From positions 1 through 64,000 of the forward strand of contig NZ_QKZO01000012.1 in assembly GCF_003254295.1 (NCBI RefSeq): 64,000 nt of DNA, written 5' to 3'. This document shows, piece after piece, positions 19,338-26,949 of this stretch. Origin of the DNA: Rhodobacter capsulatus. GTDB taxonomy: Bacteria > Pseudomonadota > Alphaproteobacteria > Rhodobacterales > Rhodobacteraceae. Below the pieces are notes generated by a model. The model had not been told where the DNA came from, did no database searches, and saw only the letters and a list, made by a program, of their open reading frames with translations. The position numbers and the translations under genes were made by a program. Each line of letters begins with the position of its first letter. The first letter of the stretch is position 1.

Positions 19338-20345
19338 ATGGACCCGGTTCTGAGCCGTGCCGCAGCGGTCGGCAGTGCCGCGCCTCTCCCCGCCCCCGAC
19401 CCTTCCGATGCGCTCTTGCGGGCCTGTCGGGCGGCGGGCGGGGCCGATGTTCCGGCCGAGCGATGGCACCGGGAGCTGCGCGGGCTTTGCGCCGACCCCG
19501 AGGCGCAGGACAGCAACCTCTCGGCGATCGGCGATCCGGTGGAGTTCCAGGCGCTCTGGTCCGCCGCGGGCGCAGAGCAGGTCCGCGCCACGCTGGATCC
19601 GGCCCCCGGAGCCTCGGGCGCCGAGCGGCGGGCGCGCGCGGTCGCGGCGGTGCAGGGCCTTTCGCCCGGGCAGCGCGCCCTGCGCGCGGCTGTCGTGGCC
19701 GCCCAGCAGGCGCGGGGCGCGCGGTTCGGCGGCTGGATCGGGTTGCGCCCCGGCGGCACGGGCCTGCGGCGCAAGCTTTATCTGGAACTGCCCGGCGCCC
19801 CCGAAACGCTGACGGCACTGCCCTTTGCCCCCCTGTCCCGCCGCCTGCCGGCGGTCCGCGCGCTCACCCCCGTGCTGCTCGGGCTCGATCCGGTGCGGGG
19901 CGAGGTCGAGATCTATGCCGCGATCGCGCCGCTGGCGCGCGACGGTCTGGCACTGCTGCTGGCCGATCTGGACTTGCCGCCGCTGGCGCCTGAGGCCTTG
20001 CGGCTGCTGACCGATCTGCGCGATCAAAGCCTGCGTCCGGTGCTGCCGACGCAGGATCAGGGGCTCAGCATTTCCTGGGGCAGCGACGGATCCGCCGAGG
20101 CACTGACCTGGTATGTGCATTGCGATGCGCTGCTCGGTCCGGCGGCCCGGGCGCGCGAGAGCCTTCTGGCCTTCGGCCAGCGCCGCGGCTGGGCGATGCC
20201 GCGCTACCGCGCGCTGAGCGCCCCGGCCGCGGACCGCATCCCCTGGCACGGGCTGGTCGGGCTGACGCTGGCCCGGTCGGGGCTGGCGCTCTCGGTCACC
20301 TGCGCGACGCGATGCGAAGCCTGGCGATCATGCGCGCGGTGCTGA
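19338..20345 (+). CDS. Protein of unknown function, possible ABBA-like beta/alpha barrel (335 aa)
   Basis: No family is recognised with confidence. After an alanine-rich helical N-terminus (about 1-130), paired strands alternate with helices: KLYLELP, then PVLLGLDPVRG with EVEIYAAIA, helices to about 225, then GLSISWG with ALTWYVHCD, a helix, and GLVGLTLARSGLALSVTC. This strand-strand-helix-helix order is that of ABBA-type aromatic prenyltransferases, but no diagnostic residue is seen, so this is only a hint. The last 12 residues, rich in Cys, Arg and Trp, look like read-through into the next gene's sequence. The gene overlaps the following one by 34 bp in another frame; a frameshift joining the two cannot be ruled out. 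Confidence 0.65.
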   Translation: MDPVLSRAAAVGSAAPLPAPDPSDALLRACRAAGGADVPAERWHRELRGLCADPEAQDSNLSAIGDPVEFQALWSAAGAEQVRATLDPAPGASGAERRARAVAAVQGLSPGQRALRAAVVAAQQARGARFGGWIGLRPGGTGLRRKLYLELPGAPETLTALPFAPLSRRLPAVRALTPVLLGLDPVRGEVEIYAAIAPLARDGLALLLADLDLPPLAPEALRLLTDLRDQSLRPVLPTQDQGLSISWGSDGSAEALTWYVHCDALLGPAARARESLLAFGQRRGWAMPRYRALSAPAADRIPWHGLVGLTLARSGLALSVTCATRCEAWRSCARC

Positions 20346-21235
20346 TCCGCCAGACGGCGCGCGGCGCTTTCCCCTCGGAGGTGGCGGGGATCGAGGACGG
20401 AACCTGTTTCGTCACCGCCAGCGTCGCGCTGTGCCTTGACCCCGCGGCGCATCGCCCGGCGCTCGAACGCGCGCTCGATTTCATCGAGACCTGCGAGGAT
20501 CCGCGCCATCCCGGGGCCTTCGCCTTTTATCCGCCGCGGGGCAATGGGCCGATGCTGGTGCGCGGCCTGCCGCCCGATGCCGATGACACGGCGCTGGCCT
20601 GGCTGGCGCTGCTGCACGGCGGGCGGCGCGGCACCGATCAGGCGCGGGCGGCATTCGAGGCGCGGATCACGCCTGCCGCCTGTTTGCTGGTGCCGGGCGG
20701 CGCCCCGCCCTGGGTGCGCCGCGGCGCGGTGCGGACCTGGCTGATCGAGCGCGGCCGCGACAATCCGGTCGATCTGGCGGTGAATGCCAATGTGCTGGCG
20801 CTGGCCTGCCGTCTGGGCCTTGCGGCGCATCCGGTGGCGCAGGGCGCTGCCGCCTCGCTGGCCGCGGCCGCGGCGGGCGGCTTTGATCCGGCGGGTTTCG
20901 GCCGTCGGCTGGCGCCCTATTATGCCGATGTGACCGAACTGTGGTTCGCCGTCCGCCGTGCCGCCGCGCTGGACGACGGGACGCTTGCCCCGATGCTGGT
21001 TCCGGTGCTGGCCTGGCTGGCGCCCCTGCTGGGAAGCCGGGCGCTGGCGCTCGACAAGCCGCTTTACTGCAACGACCACGGACGGCCGGTCTGGCGCGCG
21101 CCGGTGCTGCAACGCACTCGCCGCCTCGGTCCCGCGCCCCGCCTGCCCCACGCCAGTGCCTGCGCTTTCAAACAGACGCCTGCGCTTTCAAACAAGGGAG
21201 ACCAGCATGACGTTCTTTTCCTCTGCGGCGCTTGA
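20312..21235 (+). CDS. Class II terpene cyclase-like/prenyltransferase-repeat protein with a DADDTA motif (307 aa)
   Basis: The product is all-helical with repeat-like helical hairpins. Near residue 90 it has GLPPDADDTALAWLALL, a match to the DxDDTA acid motif with which class II terpene cyclases protonate an alkene or epoxide. Later NPVDLAVNANVLALACRLG and PYYADVTELWFAVRRAA look like further alpha/alpha-barrel repeats. At 307 aa it is one barrel domain, about half the length of a normal diterpene or squalene-hopene cyclase, so it may be catalytic on a small substrate or a relic. The ATG at 20312 is a guess, as no ribosome site is evident and overlap with the preceding gene suggests coupling. 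The 3' end overlaps the next gene by 29 bp. Confidence 0.65.
   Translation: MRSLAIMRAVLIRQTARGAFPSEVAGIEDGTCFVTASVALCLDPAAHRPALERALDFIETCEDPRHPGAFAFYPPRGNGPMLVRGLPPDADDTALAWLALLHGGRRGTDQARAAFEARITPAACLLVPGGAPPWVRRGAVRTWLIERGRDNPVDLAVNANVLALACRLGLAAHPVAQGAAASLAAAAAGGFDPAGFGRRLAPYYADVTELWFAVRRAAALDDGTLAPMLVPVLAWLAPLLGSRALALDKPLYCNDHGRPVWRAPVLQRTRRLGPAPRLPHASACAFKQTPALSNKGDQHDVLFLCGA
21158..21194. repeat. Tandem 17-bp repeat (20-bp period)
   Basis: GCCTGCGCTTTCAAACA occurs at 21158-21174 and again at 21178-21194, just before the ribosome site of the 1174-aa gene and inside the tail of the cyclase-like frame. It adds a near-duplicate peptide (CAFKQT, ALSNKG in shifted phase) to that tail. It may be a slippage scar. 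Confidence 0.8.
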
Positions 21236-24200
21236 GGCCGCCCCGGTCGGCGCCACCCCGGCGCTGCGGGTCAGCACGAATTACATGGAAACCTTCCTGC
21301 CGTTGCAGCCGGTCTCCTCGGGCACCGAGATCCAGACCTATCTGAACACCGCCGGGATGCTCGACATCTACAGCGTCGGCACCACCGGCCGGGTCTATCG
21401 CTATCGGCGCACCGATGCGACGCTCGCCCCCTATGAGGAAGCCGATCTGGGGATCCGCGCCAGCCAGCTTTACTTTTTCGACGCCGCGGGCGGGCGCTCC
21501 GACACGCCGTCGATCTTCGGGCTCAACAGCGAAAGCAAGCTGACGCTCGCCACCTATCAATCCGGCGGCTACGGGCAGCGCAACACCGGCCCGCAAGACG
21601 AGGTGATCCGCCATTTTCTGGGCGTGCGCGGCGTGACCGGGCGGATCTACATCAACGTGCGGCTTTCCGACGGGCGGCTGTGCACGAATTACTACGAGCC
21701 GCAGACCGACAAATGGGGCGGGCCGGTCTGGGCGCCGGTGATCGGCCCGGACGGCAAGGATGCGGTGATCAAGGACATGGCGATGGCCGCCAACAACCCG
21801 GTGCAATCGGCGCTGTTCGCGATCGGCATGGATGACGAGGTGCTCTTCGCCGAGGACAGTTTCCGCACCTCGCGGCTGCGCAAGCTCAACAAGAAGGCCT
21901 CGCATATCGCGGCGATCGCCGATTCCGAAAATCTGCTGAACATCCTCGCGGTGGAGCGCGACAGCGGCCTTTTGTGGGTGAAGAAGCAGCGCAAGCATTC
22001 GACCGCGGGCATCCAGTTCGACGATTGGGTGCAGGTCGATCCGGGCCAGAGCGGCCGGCTGGGCCGGTTGACGGCGAACCTGCGCCGCGACGGGCTGATC
22101 GAGGTTTTCGCGCTCAACGAGGCGGGCGATCTGACCTATACGCGCCAGGTCACCAACAGCGCGGGCAAGCTGCAGGGCTGGCGGGTGATCTTTCCGATCG
22201 CCTGCGACATGGAAAACCGGATCGTCGCCGTCGGGCGCAATACCAACGGCTATTCCGAGGCCTATTCGGTGACCGACGAGAACCAGATCTTCCGGTTCTG
22301 GCAGGCCCCCGACACCGAACAATGGTTCTCCGAGGTGCTCGATCTGCCGAAGGCCGAGGACAAGCTGGTTTCCGTGCCCACCCATTCGACCGAGATCTTC
22401 GTCGTCGACGCCGAGGGGGCGCCGATCTATGATGCGCCCGTCAGCGTCAACGCGGCCTTTCTCTGCACGCTTTGGGTGAACGGCAAGGCCTATCGCTCGA
22501 GCCTTGTCGATCCGGTCAGCTTCCGCACCGACGCGACGGGCAAGGTGGTCATCTTGCAGCGCGCCAATGCGCTGGCGGGGGCGACGCTGCTGATCGCGAC
22601 GCCCAGCACCGGCGCGGGCCAGCCGATCGTCGTGCAGCCGAATGCGCAGCTGCAGGCGAAGATGGCGCAGACCACCAGGGACGACGTGCTGAACGCCACC
22701 GACAGCGCCGGGGCGCTGCTGCTGCCCGCCGACACCAAGGACCGCGAGAAGGTGGCCGAAAGCATCGCCGAGGTCACCCGCCAGTCGATGCGGATCGCGC
22801 AGGCGGATGAAACCGCGCGGGCGATCCAGTACAAATTCGCCTCGCCCCATGCGCTGCGCCACAGCCTGCAGGCGGATTTCCGGTCGCTTGGCACGGTGTC
22901 CTGGGAGATCGATTTCGGCTCTGGCGTGCCGATCTATCGCAGCCTGGACAGCAGCGACATCGCCGCCTTCCGAAGCGCCCATGCGCCGCAGCTGGACGCC
23001 GGGGGGTCGTTTCTCGGCATCGACTGGGGCTCGGTCTGGCGCGGCATCCGCGACGGCGTCGAATGGCTGATCAACGGGCTGGAAAAGATCGTCGTCACGA
23101 TCATCGACGGCATCGCGAATGTGCTGTTCAAGATCGCGGGCCAGGTCTTTCAGGCGGTGATCAAATTCGCCCAGCAGGCGCTCGATTTCATCGAAGGGGT
23201 CTGGAACTGGCTCAAGGTGAAGCTGGAGCAGCTCTTTCAGTGGCTGGCCTTCCTGTTCGATTTCAAAGACTTCGCCCGCACGGCCGAGGGGATCAAGCAC
23301 AGTGTCGGGGTAACGCTCGATTTCACCGCCGATGCGGTCCATGCGCTGCGCGGCCGGGTCGAGGAAGGGTTCGACTTTCTCAAGGCGGGGCTGGACGGCA
23401 TCGTCAACAACCTGATCCTGACCCTGAACCGCGAGGGCGACCCGACGATGGGCGCCTATTTCGAACAGGAGGAACCGAGCGAAGCGGAACAGCATGCCTC
23501 CGATCACAACATCTTTCTCAATGCCTTCCGCGAGAACGAGACCAGGCTGACGGTCAAGGCGGACGGCGCCGCGATCTTGCGCGCCACCACCGCGCTGACC
23601 GATCCGCTGCAGGATCTGTTCGGGCGGATGAAATCCTTTTCCGACAATTTCCAGTTCGGTGACGGCAAGCAGGCGCTGGACGAGGCCTTCGGCTATTTCA
23701 ACAACATCGGAAACGAGCCCGGGCGGGCGGCGCAGCTGTTGCTGAGCGGTCTGGTGAAGGCGCTGGAGGCGGCGGCGCTGTTCGCGCTCGATGCGGCCGA
23801 GGGCATCGTGCTGACGCTGTTCGATCTGGTCGAGGATCTGATCCGGCTGGTCAAGCTGGCGCTGTTTCAGGAATGGGAAATCCCGATCCTGTCGCAGCTT
23901 TACCAGCTGTTCACCGGCGACCGGCTGACGCTGACACCGATCGATGTCGTGGCCTGGATCGCGGCGATTCCGATGACGATCACCAGCAAGCTTATCCTGG
24001 GCCGGACGCCCTGGACGGCGGAGCAGCTGGCCAGCTTCAAGGCGAGCTTCACCGTCGAGATGCTGAAGGACCGGCTGGGGATGAGCCGGGCCAAGGCGCT
24101 GACGGCGGCCGAGGCGAACGGCTGGACGCCGGAGTTGCGCGAGAATTTCCTGACCGGCTATTGCGTCGTGATGGCGTTCCGCTCGCTGCTCGATCCAAGT

Positions 24201-24731
24201 TCGGCGATGGCGAATGCCTCGGGCGCGGGGCTTGGCCCGGCCGGGATCGTGCCCGCGGCGGCGGGGCTTTTGTCGACGCTCTTCACCATGCCCTGGGCGC
24301 TGTCGCCGCTGGCCGGGGCGCCGAACTGCCAGCCCGGCGATCCGGGTTTCGGCGTGACGATCTGGATCTGCCAGATCCTGTGCGGCCCGGGGCGCGGGAT
24401 CGCGCTGCATTATCAGCCCTGGATCACCGGCGAGGCGAAGATCACCACCGCCGAATTGACCCAGACCGCCTGGGGGGTGGCCTATCTGATCATGCTCTCG
24501 GTCAATTTCGCCAATCAGGAGCAGACGACGCGCAACAAGCTGGCGTTCAGCCGCGGCATTCTCAACCTTGTTCCCGGCCAGGCCTTGCGGTTCCTGGCGA
24601 TCCCGGCGCTCAACAAGGGCACCTACATGATCCCGGCGGCGATCCTGGGCGTGCTGAGCTTCCTGTCCTGCTGGGGCTCGCTTGGCGTGGCCATCGCCGA
24701 GATCCATCTGAAGGATCAGGCGCAGGCCTGA
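21207..24731 (+). CDS. Very large protein of unknown function: beta-propeller-like N-part, amphipathic helices, hydrophobic C-terminus (1174 aa)
   Basis: No family name is certain. Residues about 20-400 contain recurring blocks of the type VLFAEDSFRTSRLRKL, LLNILAVERDSGLLWVKKQ and LIEVFALNEAGDLTYTRQV, spaced 40-50 residues apart. This is how a lectin-like beta-propeller looks. About 400-480 resembles an Ig-like or carrier-like strand domain (EIFVVDAEGAPIYDAPV). About 600-720 holds long amphipathic tryptophan-rich helices (GLEKIVVTIIDGIANVLFKI, VWNWLKVKLEQLFQWLAFLF). The C-terminal third has several hydrophobic segments, with membrane-like stretches near 1000-1040 and at the end (AAILGVLSFLSCWGSLGVAI). 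No signal peptide is visible. The ATG at 21207 has an AAGGGAG ribosome site. A surface, membrane-inserting or toxin-like role is possible but unproven. Confidence 0.75.
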   Translation: MTFFSSAALEAAPVGATPALRVSTNYMETFLPLQPVSSGTEIQTYLNTAGMLDIYSVGTTGRVYRYRRTDATLAPYEEADLGIRASQLYFFDAAGGRSDTPSIFGLNSESKLTLATYQSGGYGQRNTGPQDEVIRHFLGVRGVTGRIYINVRLSDGRLCTNYYEPQTDKWGGPVWAPVIGPDGKDAVIKDMAMAANNPVQSALFAIGMDDEVLFAEDSFRTSRLRKLNKKASHIAAIADSENLLNILAVERDSGLLWVKKQRKHSTAGIQFDDWVQVDPGQSGRLGRLTANLRRDGLIEVFALNEAGDLTYTRQVTNSAGKLQGWRVIFPIACDMENRIVAVGRNTNGYSEAYSVTDENQIFRFWQAPDTEQWFSEVLDLPKAEDKLVSVPTHSTEIFVVDAEGAPIYDAPVSVNAAFLCTLWVNGKAYRSSLVDPVSFRTDATGKVVILQRANALAGATLLIATPSTGAGQPIVVQPNAQLQAKMAQTTRDDVLNATDSAGALLLPADTKDREKVAESIAEVTRQSMRIAQADETARAIQYKFASPHALRHSLQADFRSLGTVSWEIDFGSGVPIYRSLDSSDIAAFRSAHAPQLDAGGSFLGIDWGSVWRGIRDGVEWLINGLEKIVVTIIDGIANVLFKIAGQVFQAVIKFAQQALDFIEGVWNWLKVKLEQLFQWLAFLFDFKDFARTAEGIKHSVGVTLDFTADAVHALRGRVEEGFDFLKAGLDGIVNNLILTLNREGDPTMGAYFEQEEPSEAEQHASDHNIFLNAFRENETRLTVKADGAAILRATTALTDPLQDLFGRMKSFSDNFQFGDGKQALDEAFGYFNNIGNEPGRAAQLLLSGLVKALEAAALFALDAAEGIVLTLFDLVEDLIRLVKLALFQEWEIPILSQLYQLFTGDRLTLTPIDVVAWIAAIPMTITSKLILGRTPWTAEQLASFKASFTVEMLKDRLGMSRAKALTAAEANGWTPELRENFLTGYCVVMAFRSLLDPSSAMANASGAGLGPAGIVPAAAGLLSTLFTMPWALSPLAGAPNCQPGDPGFGVTIWICQILCGPGRGIALHYQPWITGEAKITTAELTQTAWGVAYLIMLSVNFANQEQTTRNKLAFSRGILNLVPGQALRFLAIPALNKGTYMIPAAILGVLSFLSCWGSLGVAIAEIHLKDQAQA

Positions 24732-24814
24732 GCGCGCGTCCTGCCGGTCCCGAACCGGACCGGCAGGCCCGGCGCGGGACCGAAAGGCAGGCAGGGCCGC
24801 GGCCAAGAGGGCAC

Positions 24815-26197
24815 ATGACCCTGCGAGTTTTTTCACCGCCCCGACAAAAAGGCGCGACCCGGGCGGTTGCCCCGGTGCGGCGAAGCGGGCAAGGTGGCGC
24901 CCGTACCGCCCCTGCCCCGAACGGACCGATGCCGCCCGCCGAAGACCCCGAAACCGAGCGCCGCGCGCGGCGCGACACCGGCTTGCTCCTGGTGCAGATC
25001 CGCTGGATGGCGATCGGGGCGCAGATCATCGCGACGCTCTTTGCCGCCCGCGTTCTGGGCCTGCCGCTGCCGCTGGAGCGGATGGCGCTGATCATCGCCG
25101 GGCTGGTCGGCTTCAACCTGATCATCGCGGTGGCGCTGCGTCGCGACCGGCGTCCGCCCGATGCCGTGCTGGCGGCGCAGCTGGGCATCGACACGCTGTC
25201 GCTGGCGGCGCTGCTCGCGCTTTCGGGCGGGGCGGCCAATCCCTTCGTGGTGCTGCTGCTGGTGCCGGTGCTGCTGGCGCTGTCGCTTTGCACCCCGGCG
25301 GCGGCGCTGCCGATCTATCTGCTGGCGAACCTCTCGGTCTGGGCGCTGGTGACGCTGGTGCCCGCGCCCGCCGGCGGGCCGGGAACCGCGCTCGTGCCGG
25401 CCTTCGGACTGACCTCGACGCTGATGGCCTGGTTCGTGCTGCGCTTGCGACTGGCCGCGGCGGCGCGCGCGGAGGCGATCGAGGCCCTGCGCAAGGCCAA
25501 GGCCGAGGCCGATCAGCTGGCGGGGCTTGGCCTTTTGGCCTCGGGGATGGCGCATGAACTGGGCACGCCGCTGACCACGCTTGCGGTCACGCTGGACGAC
25601 TGGGCCGAGGTCGGCCCGCCCGAAGGCCCGGCGGCGAAAGCCGAGCTGGAGCGGATGATCGCGCAGCTGCACCGCTGCCGGGCGATCGTCTCGCGCACCT
25701 TGCAGGCGGCGGGGCAGGAACGTCTGGAGGCCGCCGCCGCCGTGCCCGCCGAAACCGAGATCCGGCGCATCCTGGCGCTCTGGAGCGGCGCGCGGGGCCG
25801 GTCGCGGGTGCCGGTGGTGGCCAGCGCCAGCCTGCGCGGGGCGCGGATGCTCTCGGCCCCGGTGCTGGAGGCGGCGCTGATCAACCTGCTCGACAATGCC
25901 GAAAGCGCCGCCCCGGGCACCGTCGCGGCAGAGCTCTCGACCCGCGGGGCGCAGATGATCCTGCGCCTGACCGACCGCGGCCCGGGCTTTCCCGATTTCG
26001 TCCTGACCGGCCCGGCCGCGCCTTTCGTGACCGGATCGGGGGCACCGGGGCGCGGCCTCGGGCTGTTTCTGGCGCGCAATGCCATCGACCGTCTGGGCGG
26101 GCGGATGGAGCTGCGCAACACCGCCACCGGCGCCGAGGTGCGGATCGCCTTTCCGCTGCTCGCCCCCGCCATCAGCACCGAGACCCCGCATGACTGA
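24815..26197 (+). CDS. RegB/PrrB-like redox-sensing histidine kinase (paralogue)
   Basis: The 460-aa kinase has about six membrane helices (55-210), a histidine box GMAHELGTPLTT with His247, and an ATPase domain with NLLDNAES and GRGLGLFLA. Two features tie it to RegB/PrrB/ActS: the quinone motif GGxxNPF, here GGAANPF (138-144), and the redox cysteine in the dimer helix, here Cys288 in LHRCRAIV. In RegB the kinase is active when the quinone pool and this cysteine are reduced. The unusual N-terminal 50 residues, basic and proline-rich, are absent from typical RegB; a start at the internal Met39 is possible. The gene overlaps its response regulator by 8 bp. Divergence from RegB elsewhere suggests a paralogue, not the main regB. 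Confidence 0.85.
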   Translation: MTLRVFSPPRQKGATRAVAPVRRSGQGGARTAPAPNGPMPPAEDPETERRARRDTGLLLVQIRWMAIGAQIIATLFAARVLGLPLPLERMALIIAGLVGFNLIIAVALRRDRRPPDAVLAAQLGIDTLSLAALLALSGGAANPFVVLLLVPVLLALSLCTPAAALPIYLLANLSVWALVTLVPAPAGGPGTALVPAFGLTSTLMAWFVLRLRLAAAARAEAIEALRKAKAEADQLAGLGLLASGMAHELGTPLTTLAVTLDDWAEVGPPEGPAAKAELERMIAQLHRCRAIVSRTLQAAGQERLEAAAAVPAETEIRRILALWSGARGRSRVPVVASASLRGARMLSAPVLEAALINLLDNAESAAPGTVAAELSTRGAQMILRLTDRGPGFPDFVLTGPAAPFVTGSGAPGRGLGLFLARNAIDRLGGRMELRNTATGAEVRIAFPLLAPAISTETPHD

Positions 26198-26759
26198 GCC
26201 CCGCCGCCTGCTGATCGTCGAGGATGACCCGCATCTGGCCGAAACCCTCGCCAGCGCCTTCGCCCGGCGCGGCCATGCGGTGCACACCGCCCCGCGCGAG
26301 GACATGGCGATCACCCTTGCCCGCCGCCTGCGGCCAAGCCATGCCATCGTCGATCTGAAACTGGCCGAGGGCTCGGGGCTGGGCGTCGTCAAGGCCCTGG
26401 CCGCGCTTGATCCGCCGCCCGCGATCGTGGTGCTGACGGGCTTTGCCGCGGTGGCGACGGCGGTCGAGGCGATCAAGCTTGGCGCGACGCAATATCTGGC
26501 GAAACCCGCCACCGCCCGCGAGATCGAGGCCGCCTTTTCCCATCGCGCGGGCATGGCAATGCCGGAAATCGAGACGCCGCAGGTCGGCGTGAAGGCGCAG
26601 GAATGGGAGCTGATCCAGCGCACCCTGGCCGAGACCGGCTTCAACGTCTCGGAAACCGCCCGCCGCCTCGGCATGCACCGCCGCACCCTCGCCCGCAAGC
26701 TTGCCGCACGCAAGGCCGCGGGCGAAGATCCTGGCCGCATGATCGATTTCGAGGACTGA
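26190..26759 (+). CDS. RegA/PrrA-like response regulator (paralogue)
   Basis: The 189-aa regulator has a receiver domain (about 5-120) with the acid pair EDD (11-13), the phospho-acceptor Asp55 in AIVDLKL, the threonine in VVLTGFA and the lysine in YLAKPAT. A short linker leads to a Fis-type helix-turn-helix (NVSETARRLGMHRRTLARKL) near the end. This domain order and the near-invariant MHRRTL recognition helix are those of RegA/PrrA/ActR. The HTH is followed by a longer tail (AARKAAGEDPGRMIDFED) than in RegA. It is translated from an ATG that overlaps the kinase stop. Because the recognition helix is so similar, it may bind some RegA sites; its targets are unknown. Confidence 0.88.
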   Translation: MTEPRRLLIVEDDPHLAETLASAFARRGHAVHTAPREDMAITLARRLRPSHAIVDLKLAEGSGLGVVKALAALDPPPAIVVLTGFAAVATAVEAIKLGATQYLAKPATAREIEAAFSHRAGMAMPEIETPQVGVKAQEWELIQRTLAETGFNVSETARRLGMHRRTLARKLAARKAAGEDPGRMIDFED

Positions 26760-26876
26760 TCCGCTTTCTTCCCGGCTCGACGACGCCGGGGGTCAGGGCG
26801 AAGCCCCCGGCGGGTTCTACCGCGCCTTTGGTCCGCAACACCCGCCGGGCCGCCCTCGGGCGGTGATTTTGCACAG

Positions 26877-26905
26877 CTGTAACGCGGCGGTTAACAAAGT
26901 GTCAC
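26877..26905 (+). promoter_or_regulatory. Putative Pho box before ugpB
   Basis: Three seven-base units lie exactly 11 bp apart: CTGTAAC (26877), CGGTTAA (26888) and GTGTCAC (26899). This is the spacing of PhoB direct repeats (consensus CTGTCAT). The site points toward ugpB and ends 45 bp before its ATG. ugp operons are classic PhoB targets. Confidence 0.6.
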
Positions 26906-26949
26906 CGGCGACAGGCAGGGTCCGCGCACCGCTGCAACCGGAGTGAGCC

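Noticed and set aside
16988-24731. The unknown four-gene run as phage tail or tape-measure genes
   Set aside because: No capsid, terminase, portal, baseplate or lysis gene is present, and the amphipathic segments are short compared with a tape-measure protein.
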